In this document: piece by piece, positions 37,532 through 47,400 of the stretch | Position numbering within the stretch: the stretch's first letter is position 1 | How the letters are laid out: every line of letters starts with the position of its first letter | Assembly (NCBI GenBank): GCA_014529385.2 | Contig: CM043968.1 | Location: 26,363,013-26,427,012 of the forward strand | Direction of reading: 5' to 3' | Source of the DNA: Adiantum capillus-veneris | Taxonomy: Eukaryota; Streptophyta; Polypodiopsida; Polypodiales; Pteridaceae | DNA: 64,000 nucleotides | Program-made: the position numbers and the translations under genes | The notes under the pieces: model-generated | Databases searched by the model: none | Seen by the model: the letters and a program-made list of their open reading frames with translations, nothing else | What the model was told of the DNA's origin: nothing

Positions 37532-38701
37532 TCAATAAAGTCCTGTCGTCTTGAGCATCTGCAAATGTGATTCGTATCGTAGGTTGCCGATGGTCAAGGT
37601 TGGGCCGAATATTTTGCTTTCGTGGGTGAAAAAGCCGGTGTAGAAAGCTTCTTCGAATGTTTGCATGTGGAAGCTAGGCAAAAACATAATCCTTTGGTAT
37701 AGGAGGTGTAACACTTTTGGAGAAGGCTGCAATGAAAGATCGTACATCATATCAGTCACTGTGTCGGCCGTCGATAGTAGACTCGAGGTTGTGGCTTTAT
37801 CTAGCGCGAACACTTCAATGCAAGCTAAGAGAGTCCTACAGATTTTCTTGAGCATCTGACATGAAAGGTCAAGAGAGCCAGTAAAGAGCTTGATGGTGCC
37901 CGTTAGGGTTTTCACCATGTAGGCTTTACCTATTCTCTCTGCTGCCTTTGGTCCTGGCATCCTGGGATAATTTAGCCAATTTGGCTTCTTTTCTGCAATC
38001 CTGCCATGCTCTTTCCAGTTTCTGACTCTTGGCACCGGGCAGAAGGTTGCATCCTCCCGGATCTCCTTTGGTGCCTCCACCAAGTAGATGAGGTAGGCTG
38101 GGTATTTGTTCAGCCAACCTTTCCTCCATCTAGGTTGTGAATCTACTATCTTCTTTGATTGTTCCTCCTTTGTGATGTCGCCTTCGTAAAGAGCGACATA
38201 CTGCTCCTCCTCTATTCTCTTTTTCGTCTTTAGCACTTCAAATTTCATCAAATGGAAAGGCAGGCTCGGTTGCATCCACTGTTCATGGAGCACTTTTGTG
38301 TCAAGTCCCTGAAGTCTAATGGAGATTAGGAGTCTCCTCTCCCATTCCATTTCCGCCTTGGCACTCTCCTCTGCTGACTTTTCTATTTGGTCATGGAGCC
38401 TTTGTTCTTCTTGTTCAGAGATTCTTGAAGTCGAGGCCACCTCTTGAGCTGGGGCTGGATCTTCGATTGTGGTTGCCTCTCCAGTTTCTGGTAGCTCTAT
38501 GGCTGCTCCACCTGATTCTTCGTGTGGTGTCTCTGTCTCTCTTCTTTGTTGCTCTTGTAGACCTTGGAGCTGTTTGCGGAGGGTCTCATTCTCTGTCCGT
38601 AGTGTTTGATTTTCTAATGTGAGCCTCTCCTCTGCGGCCAATGATCCCTCCGCAATGTGCAACCTTTGCACTTGCTCTAATCTCAGCTCTCTTTGTAAGC
38701 T
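37532..38701 (-). CDS. C-terminal part of the additional ORF (after in-frame UGA)
   Basis: The frame continues without shift from the upstream ORF past a single TGA (38704-38702): codons SLQRELRLEQVQRLHIAEGS, then an E/L/R/Q-rich coiled coil to about residue 120, then a globular W/Y-rich region (RWRKGWLNKYPAYLIYLVEA; FLPSFHMQTFEEAFYTGFFT). It ends in a TAG stop close to the polypurine tract. No zinc, protease or nuclease motif and no clear membrane segment is seen, so an envelope role is not supported. It was probably one protein of about 1,100 residues with the preceding ORF. The UGA may be a recent mutation or a recoded stop. Confidence 0.6.
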   Translation of the reverse strand, partial: SLQRELRLEQVQRLHIAEGSLAAEERLTLENQTLRTENETLRKQLQGLQEQQRRETETPHEESGGAAIELPETGEATTIEDPAPAQEVASTSRISEQEEQRLHDQIEKSAEESAKAEMEWERRLLISIRLQGLDTKVLHEQWMQPSLPFHLMKFEVLKTKKRIEEEQYVALYEGDITKEEQSKKIVDSQPRWRKGWLNKYPAYLIYLVEAPKEIREDATFCPVPRVRNWKEHGRIAEKKPNWLNYPRMPGPKAAERIGKAYMVKTLTGTIKLFTGSLDLSCQMLKKICRTLLACIEVFALDKATTSSLLSTADTVTDMMYDLSLQPSPKVLHLLYQRIMFLPSFHMQTFEEAFYTGFFTHESKIFGPTLTIGNLRYESHLQMLKTTGLY

Positions 38702-40807
38702 TCAGACCTGGTCTTCCAAGGCTGGTATGATAACTCCCTCTTGTTCGGTTCCTGCTCTGCTAGCTCTAGGGGTAGTCCTGAGTCTAGTGATCGTTCTTTC
38801 TTGGAGCTCGACTCTCTCCCTTAGCTCAATGAGCTCATCCTTAGCCGCCTCCAAGTCATCCTCTATCCGCTCCCTTGCTTCATGTGCACTTGTTACTTCT
38901 CTTGAAGCCTCGGCTAGCTGGAGTATCAAGCCGTCTCTCTCGTTTTCCGCGTCATAGAGTGATGCTTTATGACTTTCAGATTCAGTCATAGCATTCTCTA
39001 ATTTCCTCTGCAACTCCGCTTCCCTTTGTTTGGCTGTCTCCATCTCTACTTCCTTTGCCTTGGATCTTTCTTTTATCTTGTTGAGCAGTTCATGCACCAT
39101 GTGCATGTCTTTTTCATCTTCATCTGTCAACTCTAAAGCTCTTTCTGCCACCACCTCCATTGGCTTTGGCTCTTCTAGTACGTTCTGTTTGTCCAGTTTC
39201 TCTTCACTTTCTTTTTTACTCTCTGTCTTTTCCTCCGTCCCTCTCCGTTCATCTTGTTTTTGTAGTGTGATCCCATAAACTGCCTCAAGGGCCTCTTCTT
39301 CAGTGTATCCTATAGCTACCAGATCCTCATAATCATTTCTCTTTTGTTGAACTGGATCTATCTTCTTTTCTTTGGTCTCGGCCTCTGGCTTTTCCAAATC
39401 CTCTGTGTCCACCTCTACTGTGGTCTCCTCCACAATTTTTTCCGTCTTCTTCGGGCTTGGTACATCAGTCATAGAGGGATATCTGTCCTCAGCTTCCTTG
39501 GCTTTCCCTTTGTCGGCTTGCCCGTCTATCTCTTGAGGCTTAGTAGACTCATCTACTTTCCTTTTCCCCTTGTCGTCTTTTTTCAGCTCAGCTTTTAATT
39601 GTTGTACCTCCTCTTCAGTGTATGGCTCGACAGGTTGCTGCTCCAGAATAGCCTCTGACTCCTCATAAGCTTTAATATATTGATCGTATTGATCAATATG
39701 TGGCCTGGCTGAGCTAGTTCCGACTTTAGTGGGGTCTGGCACCCACTTTTCTTCAAAGTCACCCTTTAGAGCTCTTTCCGCTCTAAACTGCTCCACTAGT
39801 CTTTCCATTCTTGCCGCTTTCTGACTTTTGGTTTGCTTGGGAGCAACCTTCTTCTTTACTTTCTTCTTAAGCGGCTCGTCCACATCCTCTGCAGGTTCTG
39901 AAACTACTTCTAGTTTCCGGCGTGCTCTTGTGGATGCCCTCTTGGATACTTCGGGCTGTTCTTCCTCCTCGTCGGCTTCTTTAAGCCACTCATTCTGGGA
40001 GGGAACCTTTGGCCACTGATCTCTAGCTCCAATAGCTTCATAAGCTATTCTTGTCAGAATTTCCGCTCCTCCTATGTACTTTGGCTTCTCGTTGTGCATG
40101 GCAATTACTTGCTCGTGGATGTGTTGAGCGTAATTCACCTCTTTTGGCATATCGCTCTTTAATGCCCATGTGATGGTGGTCGCAATGGCATGGGGTGGTG
40201 TCGTATACTTTTGCGGTCTCTTACTGCAAACATGGAGAAACTGGTTGTACAGTCGACAAAGGGTTGCCGCTCTTGGGTCCGCCATATCTCCATAGGTTGC
40301 ATTCTGTTTCTTGGGCCCATAGACCTCTATGGCCTCCCTTCTTTCCCTGACAGAGCTCCCTTTGTTGTGCAGCTTCAATGCGTCTGCAATGAGCTGTGGA
40401 GTGATCTGTACTTCTACTTTCTCTCCATCCATGGCTGTCAATGTGGCTTTTCCATCCTTCTGAATGGATGTTGCCAACTCGTACACTCTTCTTGTATCCA
40501 CACCTGATGGTCTCGAGATGAAGAAACTGTGAAAGTCTGCCCTTTCCAGGTACCTGTTGATGTCTCCTGACCTGCTATAATCTACCAATTCCTGTGGGAT
40601 CATCGGTACATCCACCGCTTGCCCTTGAGGATCTCTGAAAGTCCCCTGGTAGATCTTTATTCCCTCTTTCTCCAATACTGCTTCCTCCACCCAAGTTTTG
40701 GTTGGCTTGAGGGTTTCTGCTGGAATGTCAAAGGGTTCCGCTTCTGCAAGAGCATCTTTGATTGTCGGTCTTTTTCTCTTCGTTGCCGATGACTTGGCGG
40801 AATCCAT
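38702..40807 (-). CDS. Additional ORF of the retrotransposon, N-terminal part with long coiled coil
   Basis: The frame is open from 40861, but the first ATG is at 40807 (MDSAKSSATKRKRPTIKDAL). Residues ~40-300 form a globular domain (DFHSFFISRPSGVDTRRVYE; TPPHAIATTITWALKSDMPK) resembling in layout the extra 3' ORFs of plant Tat/Athila elements. A basic linker follows (KKKVKKKVAPKQ), then about 350 residues of K/E-rich heptad-like coiled coil. The function is unknown; a structural or nucleic-acid-binding role is inference. It has its own upstream region with five palindromes that resembles the gag leader, suggesting separate expression. It ends at TGA 38702, with coding continuing in frame beyond it. 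Confidence 0.65.
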   Translation of the reverse strand: MDSAKSSATKRKRPTIKDALAEAEPFDIPAETLKPTKTWVEEAVLEKEGIKIYQGTFRDPQGQAVDVPMIPQELVDYSRSGDINRYLERADFHSFFISRPSGVDTRRVYELATSIQKDGKATLTAMDGEKVEVQITPQLIADALKLHNKGSSVRERREAIEVYGPKKQNATYGDMADPRAATLCRLYNQFLHVCSKRPQKYTTPPHAIATTITWALKSDMPKEVNYAQHIHEQVIAMHNEKPKYIGGAEILTRIAYEAIGARDQWPKVPSQNEWLKEADEEEEQPEVSKRASTRARRKLEVVSEPAEDVDEPLKKKVKKKVAPKQTKSQKAARMERLVEQFRAERALKGDFEEKWVPDPTKVGTSSARPHIDQYDQYIKAYEESEAILEQQPVEPYTEEEVQQLKAELKKDDKGKRKVDESTKPQEIDGQADKGKAKEAEDRYPSMTDVPSPKKTEKIVEETTVEVDTEDLEKPEAETKEKKIDPVQQKRNDYEDLVAIGYTEEEALEAVYGITLQKQDERRGTEEKTESKKESEEKLDKQNVLEEPKPMEVVAERALELTDEDEKDMHMVHELLNKIKERSKAKEVEMETAKQREAELQRKLENAMTESESHKASLYDAENERDGLILQLAEASREVTSAHEARERIEDDLEAAKDELIELRERVELQERTITRLRTTPRASRAGTEQEGVIIPALEDQV

Positions 40808-40973
40808 GGATCCTATAACTCCAATTTCAGAAGTTAGCGTCTTTTTAGTACTGAAAGCCAAAATGAAGCTTTTAACTATCCAAATGACTTGAAAATTGAA
40901 ACATGAGCTATTTAGGGCCTAAGGATGCAAGGTAGGTGAAAAAATATGAAAAATGGGCTCAAAATCATGCTGG

Positions 40974-41984
40974 AGACATCATACGCGTATGATGTCTTTT
41001 GTGTCAAAATGACTTCATATTGGTTGTGCTTGTAGCTGATAGTGTATACATGATTATCATATGCTTGGATTTGAGTTTGGATACCATTTGGTCAAGTTTT
41101 GGCCAGTTTAGTCCAGTTCCGGCTCTTGGCAAAATTTTGAAAGGGATTTGGATTTTATGATCCAAATTGGATAAAACTTGGTGGTTCACTTTCAAATGGC
41201 ATGTAGATCACTTCTGTTTGGTGGTTGAAGCCCTGAGGTGCCAAAATCACATAGTGAGACATCATACGCGTATGATGTCTTTTAGTGTATTTTTGGACCA
41301 AATTTCTCTATAAGCTTAGATTTGGCTTTAGATAGGCTTATTCAGTGGATTTATGAAGTTTGGATAGATTTTGGGCTAAAAATGGCTCTAGAGACATCAT
41401 ACGCGTATGATGTCTTTTTCATCAATTTTTCATGGGATTGGTTCTGTGGACTCCCCATGTACTAGTGAAGGATTGTCCCTACTCAAATCTTGGTTTGGAC
41501 TTGAGTATGTTGGATTTGGGCCAAAAATAGGCTTTAAGTGAAGGATTTTCCCTCAATTGGGCTAATGGGGTGATCCACTTGACCAAATGGTTCCAAATTT
41601 CATATGTAGCATGTATTAGATATATATAATGGATGTATGATGACAAATGAGCAGTTTTGGCTCTGTAAGTGCAAATAGACATCATACGCGTATGATGTCT
41701 TTTGTGTCAAAATGGTGCTTTTTGATTCCAGATAGCTTGTAGATGTGTTAATCAACAATCCTACAAAGTTTCATTGAGTTTGGAGTTATTTTGACAAAAT
41801 TAGGACCAAAAATCAATTTTATGGCCTAATTTGCGTCTTTTTGGTTTTCCTTGGGTTTTCTAACTCCAATTCTCATGATACTTGGTTCATAGGATGTGAT
41901 TAACATGTGGAATGAGGATATGCACTCAAATGTTGAAATGGATGTGAAATTCATGCTGTGAGACATCATACGCGTATGATGTCT
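40974..41984. promoter_or_regulatory. Five copies of a 24-bp perfect palindrome upstream of the additional ORF
   Basis: Copies lie at 40974-40997, 41257-41280, 41392-41415, 41677-41700 and 41961-41984. Each is the half-site AGACATCATACG followed by its exact reverse complement, and all five are identical. Spacings are 283, 135, 285 and 284 bp. Intervening sequence is diverged but shares pieces with the gag leader (TGATCCAAATTGGATRAAACTT). The core ACGCGT fits the CGCG-box bound by plant CAMTA factors, a suggestion only. A hairpin in the RNA is an alternative. Confidence 0.9.
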
Positions 41985-43592
41985 TTTCTTGGAATGTTGG
42001 TCTTTTTTGTGCAAATAATGCTTTGTGCTAGTGCCCTAAGCCCTGCTAACTAGTTTTCAACTTAAAAAGTCATCAGTTTAGCTAAAAAGCCCCCTTATAG
42101 GCATTTCATTCTCCGAAGTCGTCTCTTTGCCGTGGGGTTGAATTTCTTCAACTTTTCTTCTCGAGAGTTGCATTTCCAGCTCATTGGATATGTTGTGAAG
42201 CCATCTATTTGGTTGAACTTGACTTTGGCTCCCCGTTCTCCATCTCTCTCCATTTGGTTGCCCGAAAGCGTCTTTTTCACCATCGGTAAGTGAATCAGCT
42301 TTCTTTTGGGTTTTGCTTGCAAACATAAGTCATCCATGTATATTTGAAGCTGCTTGTGAAGTTTCATTTCATTCGGTCGTCAATTTCAGCCGTTATGCCA
42401 AAATGACGCTTTGTGTGTCCGTAGCCGAATCGGTTGTTCCGACCTACTTTTGGTGGTCCCAACCTGGAGATACTCCATGGTTGCATTGCCCTCGATGTTG
42501 TTAAGCTTCCTGAGAAGTTTTGTGTCGTTTCGACAACTTTTTCCTGTTTGCCTCTTGTAGGCTCTGTTGACCTAGGGTTTTCCCAGTCGTTCTTTCTCGA
42601 GCTTTGAGTGTTAGAAACCCATATTCTATACTAGGGTAACCCACCTATAAGTTCTTGCAAGGTTTGGTTAGGCGGTTGTGCCCCTACCTAGCATTCTTCC
42701 CCATTCCCCGTCTGCTCTTGTTTCTTGGTTTTGGTAAGTTTTCGCGAAAAAAGTTAACGATAAGCATCAAAAGCTTATGGCAACGAGTCTACCTCTCATG
42801 TCTGGTGTCCTCTGGGCTCTCGTAGAAGTCGTAGAAGCTCGTAGAAGATCTGTGCTCCTGTGGCTCTCTGCTCTTCTCCAAGAAGGTAATAGTGGAAATG
42901 AGCTTGAAAGTGATGTGAAAAATACTTAACTTCGGACTTCCTGGATCACTTGTTACCAAATTTGACATGTGCTCCTATCTCGTCGTGAAATGCACTTTAG
43001 GATTTGAAATTTCTCAATTTGGACTCCGTTTGACCTGTTTCTGAGAAATCTGTACACTTTGCCAAAATTCTGTCATTTCGGACTTTCCGCAACTTTTCCC
43101 GAATTGTACTCAATTTTTACCATGGGTTGCCCTTGTCATTAGGATCATCACCATCTATTCTTTTTTTTTTTCCGATCTCATTTCACCTGCTTTTTTTTTT
43201 TTTCTTTTACTTTTATTAAGAAAATTATAAAAAATAAAGAAAATACCAAATTGAAGCCAAAAAATTCCAAACATACACGATAAATAGCTGGTAACCCTGT
43301 GTATATGAATATACACTTATTTGTGATTTCTAAACTTGGATTACCACTATTTCCACTTTTTAGCTCCAAAAACACTCTTATTTAATGATATTTACACGTC
43401 TAGAGACCCAAATTCATCATTTGATCTCTTCTTGTTGCAAAACAAGGTATATAAGGGCATAAATATTATCAATATCCGCAATCAAACATAAAAATTTCAA
43501 AATCATGTAAGACACTGTCCTTGTAATATAATTTTTGTTTTTCTTTGTTTTTGTCGCTAATAGCTGCTTTGTAGCTCCTGTATACCTGTATA
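41985..43592. other. Non-coding internal region of the retrotransposon
   Basis: No supported gene. It includes a 23-bp exact copy of the pol sequence around the RT active site (42323-42345 equals 47373-47395), T-rich runs at 43158-43200, and AT-rich sequence to the internal polypurine tract. Confidence 0.6.
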
Positions 43593-43605
43593 CCTCCCCC
43601 CCTCC
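43593..43605 (-). promoter_or_regulatory. Internal second polypurine tract
   Basis: The minus strand reads GGAGGGGGGGAGG, sharing 12 consecutive bases with the tract beside the 3' LTR. It lies just after the end of the pol-derived coding region. It may act as a central polypurine tract, or it may mark the original 3' end of the element that donated pol. Confidence 0.5.
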
Positions 43606-43627
43606 TAGTCTGAGTCCTCCCGGACGA

Positions 43628-44420
43628 CTATGAATTGTCTATGGGCGAAGCATTGTATTTGTTTTGGTCATAAGTTCCCACTGCAATTGTAGAGCGATGA
43701 TACAACAGTCTTTCCAATAAAGCTGCTCTTTGTTTGATTGAAGGATTGGTGGTCGGGTTTTGGGTTGGTTTTGGCACTTCGGTAGTAGAATCAGTAGATG
43801 GATTCTTCTTTACCTTGTTGTTCTTTTGCACAATCCAAATCTGCTTCCGCTTCGCTTGTGCTTGCCACAAACTCTTTGCAACCCAAACCTGCTTTGTTCT
43901 TTGTGTTGATTTCCTCGACTTGAAATACCTAGGAGTTTCCGTTGATTGTGCTGAAGGGAGTTCCTGTTTACAAATCTTTGGGATCCAAATTTGCTTGCTA
44001 TAGCTTTGTGCCGTCATGAACTTCTTTGGAATCCAGGTCTGTTTCACTGTCCTTGATTGTCTGGAATCACTCTGTTGTCTGGTATTGAAGACTCTGTTTT
44101 CCACCTTTGTGTTCTCTGGCACAACGTTTTTGGTCTCCATACCAACTTTGACTCCGTTTTTTCCCAAGGTTGAGTTGTTATATTATTGCTTGTCTTCCTT
44201 ATCCACTGTTGAGAATTCCTCGTCGAGAGTAATCCGGTTGTATAGAAACTTTTGGTTGCCATTGCTTCTTCTTTTTCTCTGGTTGTTGTTTACCTTTGTT
44301 CTTGGATTCCTCCTTTGGAGTTGGCTCTTCTCCTTTGGTGAACTTAACTGATTGACTTTCACCTTCGTATTTGATAAGCACTGATTTAGAACTCCAGTCA
44401 ATCATTGCATTGTATTGCTT
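43628..44420 (-). pseudogene. Tryptophan-repeat tail of the pol polyprotein, broken
   Basis: After the pol stop (TAG at 44423-44421) the same frame continues: KQYNAMIDWSSKSVLIKYEG, then a basic K/P/Q stretch to about 44199. It then shifts to another frame that is open at 44167-43628. That part repeats a short motif: KQTWIPKKF, KQIWIPKIC, KQVWVAKSL, KQIWIVQK. The same kind of tail (QIWVPK, TRWVWRK) follows the protease-like relic of element Y. The tail is thus a family feature. Function unknown; the basic, aromatic repeats suggest nucleic-acid binding, by inference. Confidence 0.55.
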
Positions 44421-47400
44421 CTACCATGGTTGTCCTAGCAATAATGGATGTTGTGTAGCTTGGTCTTCAACCACGTAAAACATATGAGGATACACATACT
44501 GGTTAATCTGTATATGTAAAACTGCGCATCCGACAGTTTTGATTGAATTCTCATAGTAACTCTTTAACTCTTGCTTGGCAGTTTGCAATTTAGTGTCATT
44601 TGTCAATTGTCTATACAAACTGAGTGAAAGTAGGTTAGTTTGAGCTCCTAAATCCAATAGTGCTCTGGCTTTGATTTGGTTGGTTCCTACTTTGCATTCA
44701 ATGATGGGTTCTTCTTTGTCATTATCCATTTCTGTTATACTGACTGCGTTTATTCGTATTGCTCCTTCATTGCGCTGATCCTGACGTAGTAGTCTTCTTT
44801 TCTCCATTCTTTCCTTTGCCTCAGCTTGCGCTTCCTCCACAATCTTTTTCTTTTTCTGGACACGCAGCTTTTCCCGATGTATTTTGAGAAGCATGTCTTG
44901 GGTTAGCGGCAAAAGATACTTTTTCACTCTGCATCCACTAATCCAATTGGGCATTTCTTCTCCGTCTAATGTAGCAAGCTTGACGGCTCCACTTGGTGAT
45001 AGATCTTTAATCACCAGAGGTCCCATCCCTCGCTTTTTAAGCTTCTTAGCATGCTGTTTCAGAGTGTAAAGTAGGACATAGTCCCCAACCTTAAACTCTT
45101 TAGTCCGCACATGCTTATCAAAAAATTCCTTTTGTCGCCTTTTTTGAGCGTAGATAGAAGCTACTGCTTTTAGGCGAAGCTCGTCTAGCTTTTCCAGGTC
45201 ATCTATTCTATCAGAAAGCTCGTGCCCTGTCCACTCTAGATCCTTAGCCACCCTTAAGGTTGAAATCAAGAATTCTATTGGTAAGATAGCATTTAGCCCA
45301 AAAACCATGTTATATGGGGTCGTTCCTATTGATGTTTTATATGCTACCCTATATGCCCATAATGTTGAATGCAACTTCTGGTCCCAGTCAGTTCTCGACT
45401 CAGATACAATCTTCGTAAGGACCGTGCATATGGTTTTGTTTGTTGCTTCAGCTTGTCCGTTTGCTTGTGGATGATACGGGGCTGATTTCCTATGGATTAC
45501 CATGAATTCATCTAGAAGGATCTCTATCACTTCATTTATAAAATGTGTGCCTCGATCACTCACAATTTCTATTGGCAATCCATATCGTACAAAGACGTAT
45601 TCATATAGAAATTGTGCCGTGGTCCTGGCATCTACTTTTTGAGTTGCCTTTGCTTTGACCCACTTTGTTAGATAGTCTGTAGCCACAACGATGTATTGTG
45701 CATGAGTCTTATATGCAGGAGGTGAAATGGGTCCGACATAATCAATCCCCCATTTTGCAAAAGCTCTTGCTCCCATCATTGGTCTAAGCGGCATATCATC
45801 TCTTTTAAGTGGTACTTTGGTCCGCTGACAGTCATCACACCGTTTAACGTATTCCTCAGCGTCCATATGTAATGTTGGCCACCATATTCCTGCGGCTAAG
45901 ACAAGTTTTGCTGTCTTATCACCTGAGAAATGGCCTCCACCTACTCCTCCATGAGCTTGCTCCAGGATTATCACATACTCAGACTCTGATGCGCAAATCC
46001 TAAGCTGGTTGTCTTTACCTCTCTTATAGAGTTGATCTCCTATTAAAGCGTAATCTCTGGCTTCTGTCTCTACAGATTTCTGACGAGCTTTTGACGTTCC
46101 TTCTGGGAAAGTTCTATTTGTGAGATATTCAACAATATACTGACTCCATTCCGGAGCTATCATTATCTGATATAATGTCGAATACTCTGCTGGCGGTTTT
46201 GATGAACATACAATACATACAGTGACATATTCATGTACGCTTTCTTTCATTCCTGGCCAATAGACTCCCAATTGTAACAAATTCCTATATGTGTTCCTTC
46301 TTGAACAATGAAATGCACATTCCTGAACATGTGCTTCGCGCAGATATATATTATATTCCTCAGGATTGATGCATAGTCGTAAAACATGATCATTTCCCAA
46401 TTGATAAAACCTTCCTGCAACCAATTGAAGATTCTTGGATTGCTGAATAGCAATATGTTTCTGGTTGTATTCTCTTCTATCAAACTCTCCTCCATAGGTT
46501 AATAGGCTAATGACATTTTGAGACCACTTCGGTATCATTTCTATGTTGAACAAGTATGCATCTGGCATGTCGTCATCTACTCCTATAGGGTCTTCCCCAT
46601 TCCTCAATCGCGAAAGATGATCAGCTCTAAGATGTGTTTTTCCTTTCTTTACTACTACCGTGAAGTCGAATTCCAGTAAGATAATGAACCATCTCACTAT
46701 TCTCCCGGTATTGCATGGTTTATTCACTAGGTAGAGCAAGGCTTGGTGATCCGTAAAAAACACAAACTTGTTGGCTAGAAGATAATGCCGAAATTTCTTC
46801 ACAGCATATATCATTCCTAATCCCTCTCGCTCTGTTGTGGTGTAATTCTTCTCTGCATTGTTGAGGTGTCGACTGGCATAACAGATAGGAAAATCCATGT
46901 TTCCTTCTTCTGGCTGAGCAAGAATGCATCCTATTGCATATGCAGAAGCATCTATATGCACATGGAATATCTTCTCCCAATCTGGTGATTTCAAGACTGG
47001 AGCAGTAATGAGTGCCTCTTTCAATTTCTTGAATGATTCCTCACACTCCTCTGTCCATTCAAAGTTCACTATTAGCCTGTAAAGTGGTTGGCCTATTATA
47101 GCGTACATGTAAATGAATCGTCTATAATATCCGCAATGTCCCATAAAGCTCTGTACTTGTTTCGCATTGGTTGGTCTAGGCATATCCACTATAACTTTTA
47201 TCTTCTCTAAATCCGTGGATATTCCGTTTTGTGAGACAATATGTCCCAGAATTCTGCCCTGTCGGACCATAAACACACATTTCTCAGGATTGAGACAAAT
47301 GCGATATGTCCTACATTTCTCAAATACTTTTCTTACGTGTTCTAGATGCTCATCTCTCAGAAGAGAATGTACACATAAGTCATCCATGTATATTTCTAGA

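Noticed and set aside
37532-40807. Envelope-like protein in the 3' ORF, as in some Athila elements.
   Set aside because: No signal peptide or membrane segment is visible and most of the protein is charged coiled coil.
38425-40892. Several plus-strand frames opposite the additional ORF.
   Set aside because: They are antisense shadows of the K/E-rich coiled coil. Low-complexity Ser/Leu/Phe content is exactly what the complement of such codons gives.
42078-42367. A second RT gene suggested by IYMDDL in a minus-strand frame.
   Set aside because: Only 23 bp match the real RT and the flanking codons show no RT motif.
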